The position numbers and the translations under genes are program-made. The notes beneath the pieces were generated by a model. It was not told where the DNA came from, did not search any database, and worked only from the letters and a program-made list of their open reading frames with translations. From Bryobacterales bacterium (GTDB lineage: Bacteria; Acidobacteriota; Terriglobia; Bryobacterales; Bryobacteraceae), in contig JAIXKK010000126.1 in the NCBI GenBank assembly GCA_026954325.1, forward strand, positions 62,001-126,000: DNA of 64,000 nt, in the 5' to 3' direction. Each line of letters begins with the position of its first letter. The first letter of the stretch is position 1. This document shows, one piece after another, positions 43,124-52,495 of the stretch.

Positions 43124-44215
43124 CTACAACAAACTGTCGCGTTTCTGTTTTTCCAGCAGCTTCACCAGGTCGCCGACCTTTTGCGCCTGGTTGCGATCCG
43201 CCACCAGCAGGGCGTCCCGCGTGTCCACGATCACCAGGTCCTTCACGCCCAACAGCGCTACCAGTTTGCCCGCCGCATCCACGTAGTTGCCGCTGCTCCA
43301 CTTCTGAATCATCTCCGAGCGCGCGGCGTTGCCATCCCGGTCGCGGCGCGCCAGTTCATAAACGGCATTCCAGCTTCCGACATCGTTCCATCCTACGTTG
43401 TCCACTGCGAGGCCCACCACGTTTCTGGCCTTCTCCATCACGGCATAGTCGATGGAGATGCTCTCGCAGAGCGGGAAGATCTGCGAGAGCTTGGCGCCGA
43501 AGGCGCGGCTCGAAAACGGTGGCAATCCCGCGAGCAGCGTCGCGGTTTTCGGCAGGTAGAGCCGGAGCGCTTCCAGAAATACACCCGCGCGGCCGAAAAA
43601 CATGCCCGCATTCCAGCAGAAATTGCCGGCCTCGACAAACTTCTCCGCCGTGGACGCGTCGGGCTTCTCGCGGAAGCTCAAAGTGGGGACGGCGTTCGTA
43701 TCGCCCACCTCGAAACCAGGCGGAAATTCGATATACCCGTAGCCCGTCTCCGCCCACATCGGCTGAATGCCGAGAACGGCGAGGTTTCCACTTCCTCCGG
43801 CCCGGAAGGCCGGGCGAACCATGCGCAGAAACCGCGACGGCTTGGTAATGTAATGGTCGGCGGGGAAGACTCCCATCACGGAGTCCTGATCGAGAGAATG
43901 CAGAATGTGGGCAATCAGGCCGATGGCGGGGGCCGTATTCCGTCCCACCGGTTCCGCCAGGATCTGCCTCTTGGGGACTTCGGGGAGTTGCCGTACAATC
44001 TCTGTCCGCAGGTAGCCGTTGGTCAGCACCCAGATTCGCTCCGGAGGCAGAACCGGCCTCAGGCGGCGGACGGTTTGCTGAATCAGGGATCCCTCTCCAA
44101 AAAATGGCAACACCTGCTTCGCTTTCGCTCTGCGGCTGCGGGGCCAGAAGCGAGTGCCGCGACCCCCGGCCAGAATGAGACCGTAATAGTTGGATTTCCC
44201 GGGTTGGGTCGCCAT
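43124..44215 (-). CDS. manC: Mannose-1-phosphate guanylyltransferase (GDP-mannose pyrophosphorylase)
   Basis: It makes GDP-mannose from mannose-1-phosphate and GTP for glycan synthesis. The start at 44215 gives [28 protein letters not shown], with the nucleotide-binding GGxGTRxxP loop. FREKP (about 185) and [10 protein letters not shown] (about 282) are the other sugar-nucleotide motifs. The 363 residues contain only the pyrophosphorylase domain; the phosphomannose isomerase domain of bifunctional ManC is absent. Its start lies six bases after the lepB stop. Confidence 0.85.
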   Translation of the reverse strand: MATQPGKSNYYGLILAGGRGTRFWPRSRRAKAKQVLPFFGEGSLIQQTVRRLRPVLPPERIWVLTNGYLRTEIVRQLPEVPKRQILAEPVGRNTAPAIGLIAHILHSLDQDSVMGVFPADHYITKPSRFLRMVRPAFRAGGSGNLAVLGIQPMWAETGYGYIEFPPGFEVGDTNAVPTLSFREKPDASTAEKFVEAGNFCWNAGMFFGRAGVFLEALRLYLPKTATLLAGLPPFSSRAFGAKLSQIFPLCESISIDYAVMEKARNVVGLAVDNVGWNDVGSWNAVYELARRDRDGNAARSEMIQKWSSGNYVDAAGKLVALLGVKDLVIVDTRDALLVADRNQAQKVGDLVKLLEKQKRDSLL

Positions 44216-44220
44216 GCTCG

Positions 44221-45009
44221 CTATTGAATCTTGTACGGGCGAATGAGCATGAAAGTGCGCTTCCACCTCGTCTTCGAGAAGAAGTTCTGCGCCAGGTCCA
44301 GCACGTGGTCGAGGCCGATCGTCGAACTGGCGAGGGCTTCCGTCGGGGCGTCATAAGACCAGTAGATGATCAGCGGTTTCCCGATGATATTCTCCCGCGG
44401 AACAAAGCCCCAATAGCGGCTGTCCAGTGAGGAATCACGGTTATCGCCCATGGCGAAGAAGCTGTGTGGAGGCACTATCACGTCGCCGTTCACCACGTGC
44501 TTTTCCAGCATTTCGTCCGCCTTCCCAAGCAGGCGCATGTTGGGCGTGCTCGGGAAGTTATCGCGGTAGGAGTCGATATATTCGGTCTTGTTGACCTTGT
44601 AGGGCTCGTTCAGCGGGTGGCCGTTGAGATACACCACTTTGTTGACCAGATGAATGCGGTCGCCAGGCACTCCGACGACACGTTTGACGAATGTCTGCCG
44701 GATATCCACCGGATAGCGGAAGACAATGATGTCGCCGCGGTGGACCTCGGTATACGGCAGCAGATACTTACTGATGGAACCAGGCGGCGAATACGCGAGT
44801 TTGTCCACCAGGAGATGGTCGCCGATCAACAGCGTGTCCTCCATCGAACCCGTCGGGATGACGAAGGCTTGGACGAGCGTGGTTGTGCCGAACAGCAGCA
44901 GCAGGATGGTCACCGTCCATTCGGCAATAGCGCCGCGAGGGGTTTCCTTCTTGCTGTCCGCGGCCGTGTTGGGGACCTGCTCGGGAGTGGTAACTTCGGA
45001 CTGGTTCAC
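44221..45009 (-). CDS. lepB: Signal peptidase I
   Basis: LepB removes Sec and Tat signal peptides at the outer face of the inner membrane. The 262-residue protein has one membrane helix (about 31-50). The Ser-Lys dyad is S55 ([10 protein letters not shown]) and K109 ([12 protein letters not shown]), and box E is [16 protein letters not shown]. It begins with GTG. TAGAAT ends six bases before the start, so the transcript is probably leaderless, with AAAGG in between. manC follows six bases after its stop. Confidence 0.95.
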   Translation of the reverse strand: MNQSEVTTPEQVPNTAADSKKETPRGAIAEWTVTILLLLFGTTTLVQAFVIPTGSMEDTLLIGDHLLVDKLAYSPPGSISKYLLPYTEVHRGDIIVFRYPVDIRQTFVKRVVGVPGDRIHLVNKVVYLNGHPLNEPYKVNKTEYIDSYRDNFPSTPNMRLLGKADEMLEKHVVNGDVIVPPHSFFAMGDNRDSSLDSRYWGFVPRENIIGKPLIIYWSYDAPTEALASSTIGLDHVLDLAQNFFSKTRWKRTFMLIRPYKIQ

Positions 45010-45054
45010 GCCTTTATTCTAACAGGCGGCGTATGACCGGGTTACCGTCATAAA

Positions 45055-46290
45055 TCAGGACCAGAAGGGTTCACCGGGCATCAACTGCGAACGGAGGTAG
45101 TCCTCGTTGGGCTCGAATCCGAGCCCGGGGACTTGGGGAACGGTGAGATGCCCGTTCTTCACTTCCGGCGGACGGACGGCGGACATCTTCTCCACGTGGC
45201 GCGTGGGGCGGCCGAGCGCGCTTTCCGAGCGGTAGAAGTTGTGAATCGCCGAGCCGAAGTGGGCGTTGGCGTAGCAGAGAACCAGGCTGCCCACGTTATG
45301 CAGCGCCACCGGCGTGCGAGTGAGTTGCGCGTAATCGGCGATCTTCTTTGTTCCCGTGAAGCCGCCGGCGAAGGCGAGGTCGGGATGCACGATGTCCACC
45401 GCCTGGCTATCGAGGAACGGCTTGAAGCCGCGCACGAGTTCCAGCTTTTCGCCGGTCAGCAGCGGGATTCGCGCCGCGCGGCGCAGTGCGGCCCACCCTT
45501 CCGAGAAGGGTACGTTGAGCGGGTCCTCGAGAAACAGCGGATTCATCGGCTCGACGGCTTTCGCCACCTGCATGGCGCTGGTGGTGTCGAGTTCATTGTG
45601 GCAATGGACGGCAATGTCGATCTCCTCGCCCACCGCTTCGCGGGCGTTGCGGAAAGCGCGGGCGACGCGGCGGAGTTGATCGCTGTCGAGCGTGGTGGCA
45701 TAGCGGGCGGCGGGCACGCCGATAATCGAATCGATGCCGCACTTGAAGGCCGTGAACTTCTCAGGCATTTCCTTGATGCGCTGCGCCCACGCGCGGCACG
45801 ATGCCGCGTCGAGTAGGTTCACTCCAATGCCGTGGGAGTACATCCGGATCGAGTCGCGGAACGGGCCGCCCAGCAGCACATTCACGGGCTGCCCGGTAAT
45901 CTTTCCCGCGATATCCCACAGCGCCATGTCGATCCCGCTGATGGTGGGGATGTGCGCCATGTAGGTGTGCATGAGAGTAGTGAGGTTGTGGAAGTGCCGC
46001 TCGATAGGCAGCGGGTCCTGCCCGACGAGATATTGCTTCATCGTTTCCACCCGGGCTCGAGCCATCGGCCCGGTGGAGCCGGCCTCGCCATAGCCGGTGA
46101 TCCCGGCGTCGGTTTCGATCCGGATGAGACAGTTGCCGGCGATATCTTTGATCTGCATTACCTTGATTGCGGTGATCTTGACCTTTCCCCGGTGAGGTTC
46201 CGCTAAGGCTTCGTAGCGGGCGAGCCAGGCGCCGGCGGGGAGGGCCAGCGCGCGGCGGATCCATTCGCGGCGAGTGACGTGGCGATTCAT
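45055..46290 (-). CDS. Tat-exported mandelate-racemase/muconate-lactonizing-enzyme family dehydratase
   Basis: The ATG at 46290 starts a twin-arginine signal (TRREWIRRALALPAGAWLA), so export is likely. The 411-residue product is an enolase-superfamily acid-sugar dehydratase/racemase: metal ligands are in IAVHCHNELD (Asp/Glu), LFLEDPL (Glu) and LTGEKL (Glu), and VALHNVGS carries the catalytic His as in galactonate/mannonate dehydratase subgroups. Substrate unknown. It is divergent from the CoA-transferase gene with 30 bases between; TATGAT lies six bases before its ATG. Confidence 0.8.
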   Translation of the reverse strand: MNRHVTRREWIRRALALPAGAWLARYEALAEPHRGKVKITAIKVMQIKDIAGNCLIRIETDAGITGYGEAGSTGPMARARVETMKQYLVGQDPLPIERHFHNLTTLMHTYMAHIPTISGIDMALWDIAGKITGQPVNVLLGGPFRDSIRMYSHGIGVNLLDAASCRAWAQRIKEMPEKFTAFKCGIDSIIGVPAARYATTLDSDQLRRVARAFRNAREAVGEEIDIAVHCHNELDTTSAMQVAKAVEPMNPLFLEDPLNVPFSEGWAALRRAARIPLLTGEKLELVRGFKPFLDSQAVDIVHPDLAFAGGFTGTKKIADYAQLTRTPVALHNVGSLVLCYANAHFGSAIHNFYRSESALGRPTRHVEKMSAVRPPEVKNGHLTVPQVPGLGFEPNEDYLRSQLMPGEPFWS

Positions 46291-46296
46291 GGCTAC

Positions 46297-46313
46297 ATCA
46301 TATCCGGCACAAT
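46297..46313. promoter_or_regulatory. Overlapping divergent -10 boxes
   Basis: On the minus strand TATGAT (46297-46302) ends six bases before the dehydratase ATG. On the plus strand CACAAT (46308-46313) ends seven bases before the CoA-transferase ATG. Both genes would be leaderless and their -35 regions lie inside the opposite gene. Confidence 0.4.
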
Positions 46314-46320
46314 GGTTCCC

Positions 46321-47862
46321 ATGCGTGTGCGTATCATGACGGCCGCCGAGGCCGTAAGAGAAATCAAAGACGGCGCAAATGTAGCCACCGGCGGATTTGT
46401 CGGAGCCGGGCATCCCGAAGCCCTCACCGTAGCCTTACGGGAACGCTTCCTTTCGGAAGGAAAGCCGCGGGGCCTTACGCTCATCTATGCGGCCGGACAG
46501 GGGGACGCCAGGGATCGCGGACTGAACCATGTCGGGTTGCCGGGATTAGTGCGGCGCGTGATTGGAGGTCATTGGAATCTGGCCCCGGCGCTGGCTCGGC
46601 TGGCGGTGAATAACGAGATCGAGGCCTATAACTTTCCGCAAGGCGTCATCTCGAAGTTGTTCCGCGAGATCGCTTCCGGCAATCCCGGCATGCTCAGCCG
46701 CATCGGCTTGGGCACGTTTGTCGATCCGCGTTTGGGCGGGGGTAAGGTGAACCGCGTGACGCATGAGGATCTGGTGGAGGTGATGCAGATCGGCGGCCGG
46801 GAGATGCTTTGGTACCGGGCCGTGCCGGTGGACGTGGCGTTGATTCGGGGCACGGCGAGCGATGAGTTCGGTAACGTCAGCTTCGAGCGCGAGGTGATGA
46901 CCGGAGAGGCGCTGGCGATCGCCCAGGCGGCCAGAAACAGCGGCGGGATGGTGATTGCGCAGGTCGAGGAACTGGTCCCAAACTACAGCCGCGATCCGAA
47001 ATCGATCCGCGTGCCCGGGATTTTCGTCGACTGCGTTGTGATCGCGCCGCGCTCGCACCATCCGCAGACCTACGACTGCGAATACGACGAGGCTTTCGCC
47101 CGGCAGGGCAACTGTAGGCACATGCCGATGCAGCGCTTGGAAGCGGGGCCGAGGCGGTATATCGCGGCGCGATGCTTGGCGGAGTTACGGAGGGGCGACA
47201 TTGTGAACTTGGGAATCGGAATACCGGAAGGTGTGGCGCAACTGGCGGCGGAGCGGGAAGCAATGGAGGATTTTGTGCTGACCGTGGAGGCGGGGGTGAT
47301 CGGCGGCGTCCCCGCGGGCGGTTTGAGTTTCGGCGCATCGCGATATCCCCAGGCGATTATTGATCAACCCTACATGTTCGATTTTTATGATGGAGGCGGG
47401 TTGGATGTCGCGGTGCTGAGCATGGCGGAGTGCGACGAGGCGGGCAACGTGAACGTAAGCAAGTTTGGCAACCGGCTGCCGGGGATCGGAGGGTTCATGA
47501 ACATTGCGCATTCCGCGCGCCGCGTGGTGTTCGCGGGGACCTTCACGGCGGGACAACTGGGTGTCGATTGGGACGGGAAACGGCTGCGGATTGTGGAAGA
47601 GGGTGCCAGCCGCAAGTTCGTAAACCAGGTGCAGCAGATCAGCTTCGCCTCGCGCGTGGCGTTGCGGCACGGAGCCGAGGCGATGTACGTCACCGAACGC
47701 GCCGTCTTCCGGCTGCGCGAAGACGGCCTGGAATTGATCGAGGTTGCTCCCGGAATTGATGTCGGGAAGGACGTGCTGGCGAAGATGGACTTCCGGCCCG
47801 CGGTAAGCTCGCCGCTGAAGCAGATGGATCAGGAGATCTTCAGGCCGGCTTGTGCCTCTTGA
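46321..47862 (+). CDS. Family I CoA-transferase (propionate/acetate CoA-transferase-like), fused subunits
   Basis: A 513-residue enzyme with alpha- and beta-type domains in one chain, as in propionate CoA-transferase and 3-oxoacid CoA-transferase. The GxGxxG loop is GGFVGAGH near the N-terminus, and the catalytic Glu is E323 in LTVEAGVIGGVPAGG, within the usual (S)ENG/EAG motif. It exchanges CoA between short acids. The ATG at 46321 is preferred over two upstream in-frame starts because of the CACAAT box. It is divergent from the exported dehydratase and has no acid-metabolism genes downstream. Confidence 0.82.
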   Translation: MRVRIMTAAEAVREIKDGANVATGGFVGAGHPEALTVALRERFLSEGKPRGLTLIYAAGQGDARDRGLNHVGLPGLVRRVIGGHWNLAPALARLAVNNEIEAYNFPQGVISKLFREIASGNPGMLSRIGLGTFVDPRLGGGKVNRVTHEDLVEVMQIGGREMLWYRAVPVDVALIRGTASDEFGNVSFEREVMTGEALAIAQAARNSGGMVIAQVEELVPNYSRDPKSIRVPGIFVDCVVIAPRSHHPQTYDCEYDEAFARQGNCRHMPMQRLEAGPRRYIAARCLAELRRGDIVNLGIGIPEGVAQLAAEREAMEDFVLTVEAGVIGGVPAGGLSFGASRYPQAIIDQPYMFDFYDGGGLDVAVLSMAECDEAGNVNVSKFGNRLPGIGGFMNIAHSARRVVFAGTFTAGQLGVDWDGKRLRIVEEGASRKFVNQVQQISFASRVALRHGAEAMYVTERAVFRLREDGLELIEVAPGIDVGKDVLAKMDFRPAVSSPLKQMDQEIFRPACAS

Positions 47863-47948
47863 CAGGAAGCTCACGCCGGCGTGTTGTTTGAACTTCTGAC
47901 GGTGTTCTGACCGGTTCCGGAAGACGCCGGCGTTACACTGAAATTAAG

Positions 47949-48938
47949 ATGGCTCCATGGACGGAGTGGTTGAAGCCGCCAAGGAAGCTCCTGCTCTCTC
48001 TGTTTCTTCTCACCCTGGTTTCGGTTTCCGCTGTGGGCTGGTTCGGCTGGCGGCTGTTGGCGCAGCAGCGCCTCGTGGAGGCGCAGCGTTCTCAAGAACG
48101 GCTGGAGCAGACGGCGGAGCGGATGGCGACGACATTCCGCGGCGCCCTCGCGGAAGTGGGAGACCGGCTGGGTGACTGGGAGTCCGGAGCGCGGAATGCC
48201 CTGCCCGTCCAGGATGGAATCATTCTCCAGATGAAGGAGAACGGATTGGCTGCTTTCGCGGATAAGCGGCTGCTCTATTACCCCTTGCCCTCTTCCGATC
48301 CCGAACTTGGTTTGGAAGATGATCTGACCATGGAGGGTTACAAGGTGGAGGTGGTAGCGGACGGGAACAGCGCGTCGCGGCGCGCGGTGGAATCAGCATT
48401 CGACTTGATCCTGCTGGATGTCATGCTTCCCGGCAAGGACGGATTCGAAGTTTGCCGCGAACTGAGGCGGAGGGGCATGAAGACTCCCATCCTGATTCTG
48501 ACGGCGAAGGCGCGAGAGGCGGAGAAGGTGATGGGGCTCGAACTGGGCGCGGACGATTACGTCACCAAGCCATTTGGCACGAGGGAACTGCGCGCACGCA
48601 TCAAGGCGCTGCTGCGGCGGAGTAGGGGGGAGGAGAGGGAAAGCTACTCGTTCGGCGAGGTGGAGGTGGATTTTGCGCGCGGAGAACTGCGGAGGAACGG
48701 CGAGGTGGTGAACCTGACGCCGCTCGAATTCAAACTGCTCGAGTTGTTCATCCGCTCGCGCGGGCGTGTGCTGAGCCGGGAGCGGCTGCTGGCCGGAGCG
48801 TGGGCGCCGGATACGTTCGCTTCGGACCGTGTGGTGGACAATCACATTGCGAACCTCCGCGGAAAGATTGAGCCGGACCCCGCCAATCCACGATATCTGC
48901 GGAATGTGCGCGGCTTGGGTTATCGCTTCGATGGCTGA
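47949..48938 (+). CDS. Histidine-kinase N-terminus fused to a response regulator lacking receiver beta-1
   Basis: Residues 1-115 are the start of a sensor kinase: basic tail, membrane helix (about 14-33), coiled region (RLVEAQRSQERLEQTAERMA) and the beginning of an extracytoplasmic domain. Near residue 118 the sequence passes directly into an OmpR-type regulator (GLEDDLTMEGYKVEVV). The first receiver strand and the acidic pair before it are missing, while the phospho-acceptor D157 (LILLDVMLPG), the Thr in ILTAK and K207 (VTKPFG) remain. A complete PhoB-type winged helix follows (about 238-329). The kinase catalytic core is absent. An in-frame deletion in a kinase-regulator operon explains this. 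The fusion could be a membrane-tethered DNA-binding protein or dead. Confidence 0.72.
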   Translation: MAPWTEWLKPPRKLLLSLFLLTLVSVSAVGWFGWRLLAQQRLVEAQRSQERLEQTAERMATTFRGALAEVGDRLGDWESGARNALPVQDGIILQMKENGLAAFADKRLLYYPLPSSDPELGLEDDLTMEGYKVEVVADGNSASRRAVESAFDLILLDVMLPGKDGFEVCRELRRRGMKTPILILTAKAREAEKVMGLELGADDYVTKPFGTRELRARIKALLRRSRGEERESYSFGEVEVDFARGELRRNGEVVNLTPLEFKLLELFIRSRGRVLSRERLLAGAWAPDTFASDRVVDNHIANLRGKIEPDPANPRYLRNVRGLGYRFDG

Positions 48939-48999
48939 AATCTTACGGAATCGTGACACTTTCCGGACGGGCTCGGGAGCCGGCGGGCGTAGTCTGGGG

Positions 49000-49827
49000 A
49001 TGAGAGGAATGATTGCCGCGGCAATAGGATTCGTGATGACTCTGGCGGCTGCTTCCACGGGCTCGCCTGACATCGAGAGACGGCTCGAGGCAGCGATCCA
49101 CGGGGAGATCGTTCTCGGCGGCTTGAAGGACGCTATTGAGGAGTATCAGCAAATTCTCAAGCAGCGGGATGCCCCAAGACCTGTTGCGGCACGGGCGCTG
49201 TATCAAATGGGCCGGTGTCTGGAGAAGGAGGGGAGGCGCGCAGAGGCGCGAGACGCCTACGGGCGAGTCATCAAAGACTATGGAGACCAGAGTGGGCCGG
49301 CGGCCGAAGCAAGGGCGCGCCTGGCGGATCTGGAGAAACCGATTCCAGGACCGCTCAATCTGAACTTCGATCAGGGAGAGCCGGGAAAGTTGCCGCCGGC
49401 GTGGTTTGTTCCGGCTCTTCCGAACGAGGCGGATCAATGGGCGCGGTACACGAAGCATGGGTGCCGGAACAGCCGGAGTTGCGCCGTGGTGCTGGTGCCG
49501 GACAACGCTCCGGTACACGTAGGCAACCTGATGCAGAGTTTCGGCGCAAAAGCTTACCAGGGGAAGACAGTGCGGCTGCGGGCATGGATACGGTTGGAGG
49601 CGGTGGATCCGGATGACCACGCGCAGATGTGGCTCAGCGTGGACCGGGCCAGAGACAGGAGGAGGTTTTTTGACAATATGAGCGACCGGCCGGTGAGGGC
49701 CGGGAATTGGACGATGTGCGAGATCCGCACCAAAGTGGACGCGGACGCGACGTTCATCAAGTTCGGCGTAATGTCCATTGGCCGCGGCCGTGTGTTTGTG
49801 GATGACGTCTCCTTCGAGGCGTTCTAA
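49000..49827 (+). CDS. Exported TPR protein with C-terminal beta-sandwich domain
   Basis: The start at 49000 gives a signal peptide (MIAAAIGFVMTLAAASTGS). Alternatives are 48931, overlapping the upstream stop as ATGGCTGA, and 49009 after GAGAGG. Residues about 20-100 carry TPR-like helices (AIEEYQQILKQ; ARALYQMGRCLEKEGRRAEARDAY is the second, given by position 55-78). The rest is a jelly-roll-like beta domain (VRLRAWIRLEA; FFDNMSDRPVRAGNW; GRVFVDDVSFE) as seen in exported acidobacterial proteins. Function unknown. It follows the kinase-regulator fusion. Confidence 0.65.
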   Translation: MRGMIAAAIGFVMTLAAASTGSPDIERRLEAAIHGEIVLGGLKDAIEEYQQILKQRDAPRPVAARALYQMGRCLEKEGRRAEARDAYGRVIKDYGDQSGPAAEARARLADLEKPIPGPLNLNFDQGEPGKLPPAWFVPALPNEADQWARYTKHGCRNSRSCAVVLVPDNAPVHVGNLMQSFGAKAYQGKTVRLRAWIRLEAVDPDDHAQMWLSVDRARDRRRFFDNMSDRPVRAGNWTMCEIRTKVDADATFIKFGVMSIGRGRVFVDDVSFEAF

Positions 49828-49879
49828 AACCGGCGCGGAAACGGGGAGATTCAACGGGAAGAAAAGGGAGGAACGGGAA

Positions 49880-51211
49880 GTGCGCTCAAGGAGACTATTG
49901 ACGGTTGCTGTGCTGTTATTGGCGTTTGGCCTTGCCGGGGTGTGCGAGACAAAGAAGAATTACAAGGACCGGGCGGAGTTCGATCTCTACTCGGCTGTGT
50001 CGAAGGATTTTGAGAGCAAGGATTACAAGAAGGCTATTTCGGATCTGGACGTGTGGAACGAGAAATATCCGGAGTCGGATTTCAAAGACGACCGGCAAGT
50101 CTTGTATGTCCATGCCTATGCCGGCCTGAATGAGCAGGCGAAGGCGCTCGATGCGGGATCGGGTCTGCTCGTCAAGGATCCGGCGAGCGTGTTTCGGGCC
50201 GAAGGCGACCGTATCCGGCTGCTCTATGCTTTGGTGACGGCGGTGGAACACGTTGCTTCGCCCAGCGCCGAGCAAGCGGCTACGGCGAATGAAGCGGCAC
50301 GGCAGTTGGAGGCTATGAGCAAGCCTCCGGCAGGGATGAGTGACGCGGACTGGCGGAAGGCGGAGAAAGGCTTGAAGGCGGCGGCCCGCAGCGCGCAGCT
50401 CTATCTCGCGTTGAATCCAGTCGCAAAGGCCTTACAGGCGAGGGATTGCAAGGCGGCCGAAGCGGATGCGCTCAAGGCGCAGGGGCAGTTTCCGGAAAGC
50501 GTGCAGGCGGCATGGTATTTGGGTTCGGCGCAGCTTTGCCTGTCGCGCACGGACCCCTCGAAAGCGTCTCCGGCTCTTTACGAGTTTGCCCGGGCCGCCG
50601 CGCTCGATCCGGTGAAAGGGATGGTGGATCCGAAATGGCAGCAGGCGACAGTTGTTCCTTACCTCGAGAAAGCATACACGCAATATCATGGCGCTGATCC
50701 CGAGGGGCTGAACCAATTGAAGCAACTGGCCGTGAATTCACCTCTCCCCGCGGAGGGTTTCACCTTGAAGTCTGCGGCTCAGGTGGCCGAGGCCAAACAG
50801 GCGGATCTCGAAAGCAAGCATCCGGAATACGCGCTGTGGCTCAAAATCAAGTCCGCGCTCACAGCAAGCGATGGCGAGCAGTACTTTGCCACTGGGATGA
50901 AGGGGGCCGCGATTCCACGGCTCGAGGGAGTGCTTGCCGGCGCCAAGCCGGCGTGTAACCCGAAGGAACTCCTGGTTGCAATTCCGAAGCCTGGTTCGGC
51001 GGCGGGTAACGCCGAAATTGCCCTGGAACTCGACAAACCGCTTCACGGGAAGCCCGAACTCAATACGCCGTTGAGTTGGGAGGGCGTGGCCAGCGGTTTT
51101 GACAAGGAGCCTTTCCGGCTGACCATGCAAACGGAGGCGGGCAAGATCAGCGGGTTGAAGACTTCGAGCTGTAGTGTGGCTCCGCGAACCAGAAGAATCT
51201 CGCGGCGGTAA
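49880..51211 (+). CDS. Exported TPR-type protein of unknown function
   Basis: The GTG at 49880 follows GGGAGG and starts a signal peptide (RRLLTVAVLLLAFGLAGVC). The 443-residue product begins with TPR-like helices (about 35-110; FESKDYKKAISDLDVWNEKYP pattern) and continues as helical repeats with Cys at wide spacing. A C-terminal beta domain has GNAEIALELDKPLHG and PFRLTMQTEAGKISGL. The last 15 residues (SCSVAPRTRRISRR) look unlike the preceding domain, so a late frameshift may have altered the C-terminus; the OmpA relic follows directly. Confidence 0.6.
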   Translation: MRSRRLLTVAVLLLAFGLAGVCETKKNYKDRAEFDLYSAVSKDFESKDYKKAISDLDVWNEKYPESDFKDDRQVLYVHAYAGLNEQAKALDAGSGLLVKDPASVFRAEGDRIRLLYALVTAVEHVASPSAEQAATANEAARQLEAMSKPPAGMSDADWRKAEKGLKAAARSAQLYLALNPVAKALQARDCKAAEADALKAQGQFPESVQAAWYLGSAQLCLSRTDPSKASPALYEFARAAALDPVKGMVDPKWQQATVVPYLEKAYTQYHGADPEGLNQLKQLAVNSPLPAEGFTLKSAAQVAEAKQADLESKHPEYALWLKIKSALTASDGEQYFATGMKGAAIPRLEGVLAGAKPACNPKELLVAIPKPGSAAGNAEIALELDKPLHGKPELNTPLSWEGVASGFDKEPFRLTMQTEAGKISGLKTSSCSVAPRTRRISRR

Positions 51212-51876
51212 GACCTGGAAATTATTCCCAGCAGCTTTCCGCGGTCCCGCGGAAGTACGAAGAAGATCCAGACCCTCGCCTGCAACGTGACGCAACTGGC
51301 CGAGGATGCGCGGCTCATTCCCGGTAAACGGATGGAAGAAGAGAAACGGGAAGCCCAACGTCTCGCCGCGCAAGATCAACTGGCGGAGCGAAACCGGAAG
51401 CCGGGAAGAAGGCTCGCGGGCGGGCTCAGTCCTGGGCGAACAAGCGTTTGGAGCTGCGCCCTAAAGTTGAGACCGCGCTCGAGATACGCGAAACAGCGCG
51501 CGGGCTGATCATACGCAGGCCGGCTGTTCCGTTTGATCTCGGCAAGTACACACTGCGGCAAGGGGCGCGTGAAACACCGGCGAAGATATCAGGCATCCTG
51601 CCGATCCGCTCGGATCTGAAGATTAAAGTGGATGGCTACACCCACGACATTGGAAACGAGCGTTTCAATCAGACGCCATCCGATGAGCGCGCCGAAAACA
51701 TTCGCCACGTACCTGATTGACCGGGAAGTGGCGTCTGATCGTATGACCGCGCGAGGTTGGACGCCGGAAGAACCGGCGTGTTGAACTGGTAGTAAACGGT
51801 GAGCCGGTCAATCCAGCCGGAGCGCCGGCGACTCCGGATAGTGGTAGAGGGGTAATAGACGCAGTCAGGAGGTGTA
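51212..51876 (+). pseudogene. Decayed OmpA-family gene
   Basis: The whole 667-base gap is a frameshifted OmpA-like gene. In successive frames it reads TQLAEDARLIPGKRMEEEKR (start of the charged coiled region), LEIRETARGLII, FDLGKYTLRQGAR, LKIKVDGYTHDIGNERFNQT and DERAENIR (peptidoglycan-binding OmpA domain), then after a shift TYLIDREVASDRMTARGW, and after loss of about 20 codons RRVELVVNGEPVNPAGAPATPD, the usual C-terminus. No single frame spans it. The intact protein would have been an outer-membrane/periplasmic peptidoglycan linker. Confidence 0.75.
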
Positions 51877-51878
51877 CA

Positions 51879-52481
51879 TTGGGCTACAAGGTTACGGTGC
51901 TGGTAGCCGCTTTCGCGGCCATCTCTTTCGGACAAAGCATTGAAGAAGGCATCGAACAGTTGCACGCGGCGAAGAATGCGGAAGCGGCTGCTACACTCCG
52001 TTCGGCTGTCGAGCAGGACCCAACCAGCGGACGCGCCCGCTATTACCTGGTGCAGGCTCTGACAGACGACAAAAAGATGGATGAAGCCACGAAGACGCTG
52101 GCGGATGTTCCCAACGAGTGCAAGGACAATGACTACCTGGAACTTGCCAGAGCGTGGGTCGCAATTAACTCCAAGCAGTACGAGGGTGCGCAGAAGTCGA
52201 TCGGGAAGGCGCTCGACATGAACGCCGACAATCCAGAGTTGCCTTACGTGCGCGGAGTGCTCGAGTTGACGCGGAAGAATTATTCCGCTGCCGCCGCGGA
52301 TCTCGAGCGCGCGGCGGAGATCACCCCCTCGAACGCGAACGCGCATTACTACGCCGGGCTGGCGTACAACGGACTGAAGAAGCCCGACAAGATGGTGAAT
52401 CAATTCCAGACTTTTCTCAAACTGGCGCCTGATTCGCCGAATGCGGCGAAAGTGCGCTCTTTGCTGAGAGCCGTCAGGTAG
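51879..52481 (+). CDS. Exported TPR protein
   Basis: A 200-residue protein starting with TTG after a strong AGGAGGT at six-base spacing. A signal peptide (KVTVLVAAFAAISFGQ) is followed by about five TPR repeats (EAAATLRSAVEQDPTSGRAR, ARAWVAINSKQYEGAQKSI, YYAGLAYNGLKKPDKMVN), covering the whole mature part. TPR proteins act as scaffolds, for example BamD-like or YfgC partners in outer-membrane assembly. It ends 14 bases before the giant TamB-Omp85 gene, so it is a good candidate accessory factor. Confidence 0.75.
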   Translation: MGYKVTVLVAAFAAISFGQSIEEGIEQLHAAKNAEAAATLRSAVEQDPTSGRARYYLVQALTDDKKMDEATKTLADVPNECKDNDYLELARAWVAINSKQYEGAQKSIGKALDMNADNPELPYVRGVLELTRKNYSAAAADLERAAEITPSNANAHYYAGLAYNGLKKPDKMVNQFQTFLKLAPDSPNAAKVRSLLRAVR

Positions 52482-52495
52482 CCGCGGACGCTCTT

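Noticed and set aside
43114-44227. C-terminal extension of the SDR frame through manC antisense
   Set aside because: The SDR similarity ends near 43075; beyond it the sequence is the reverse strand of manC.
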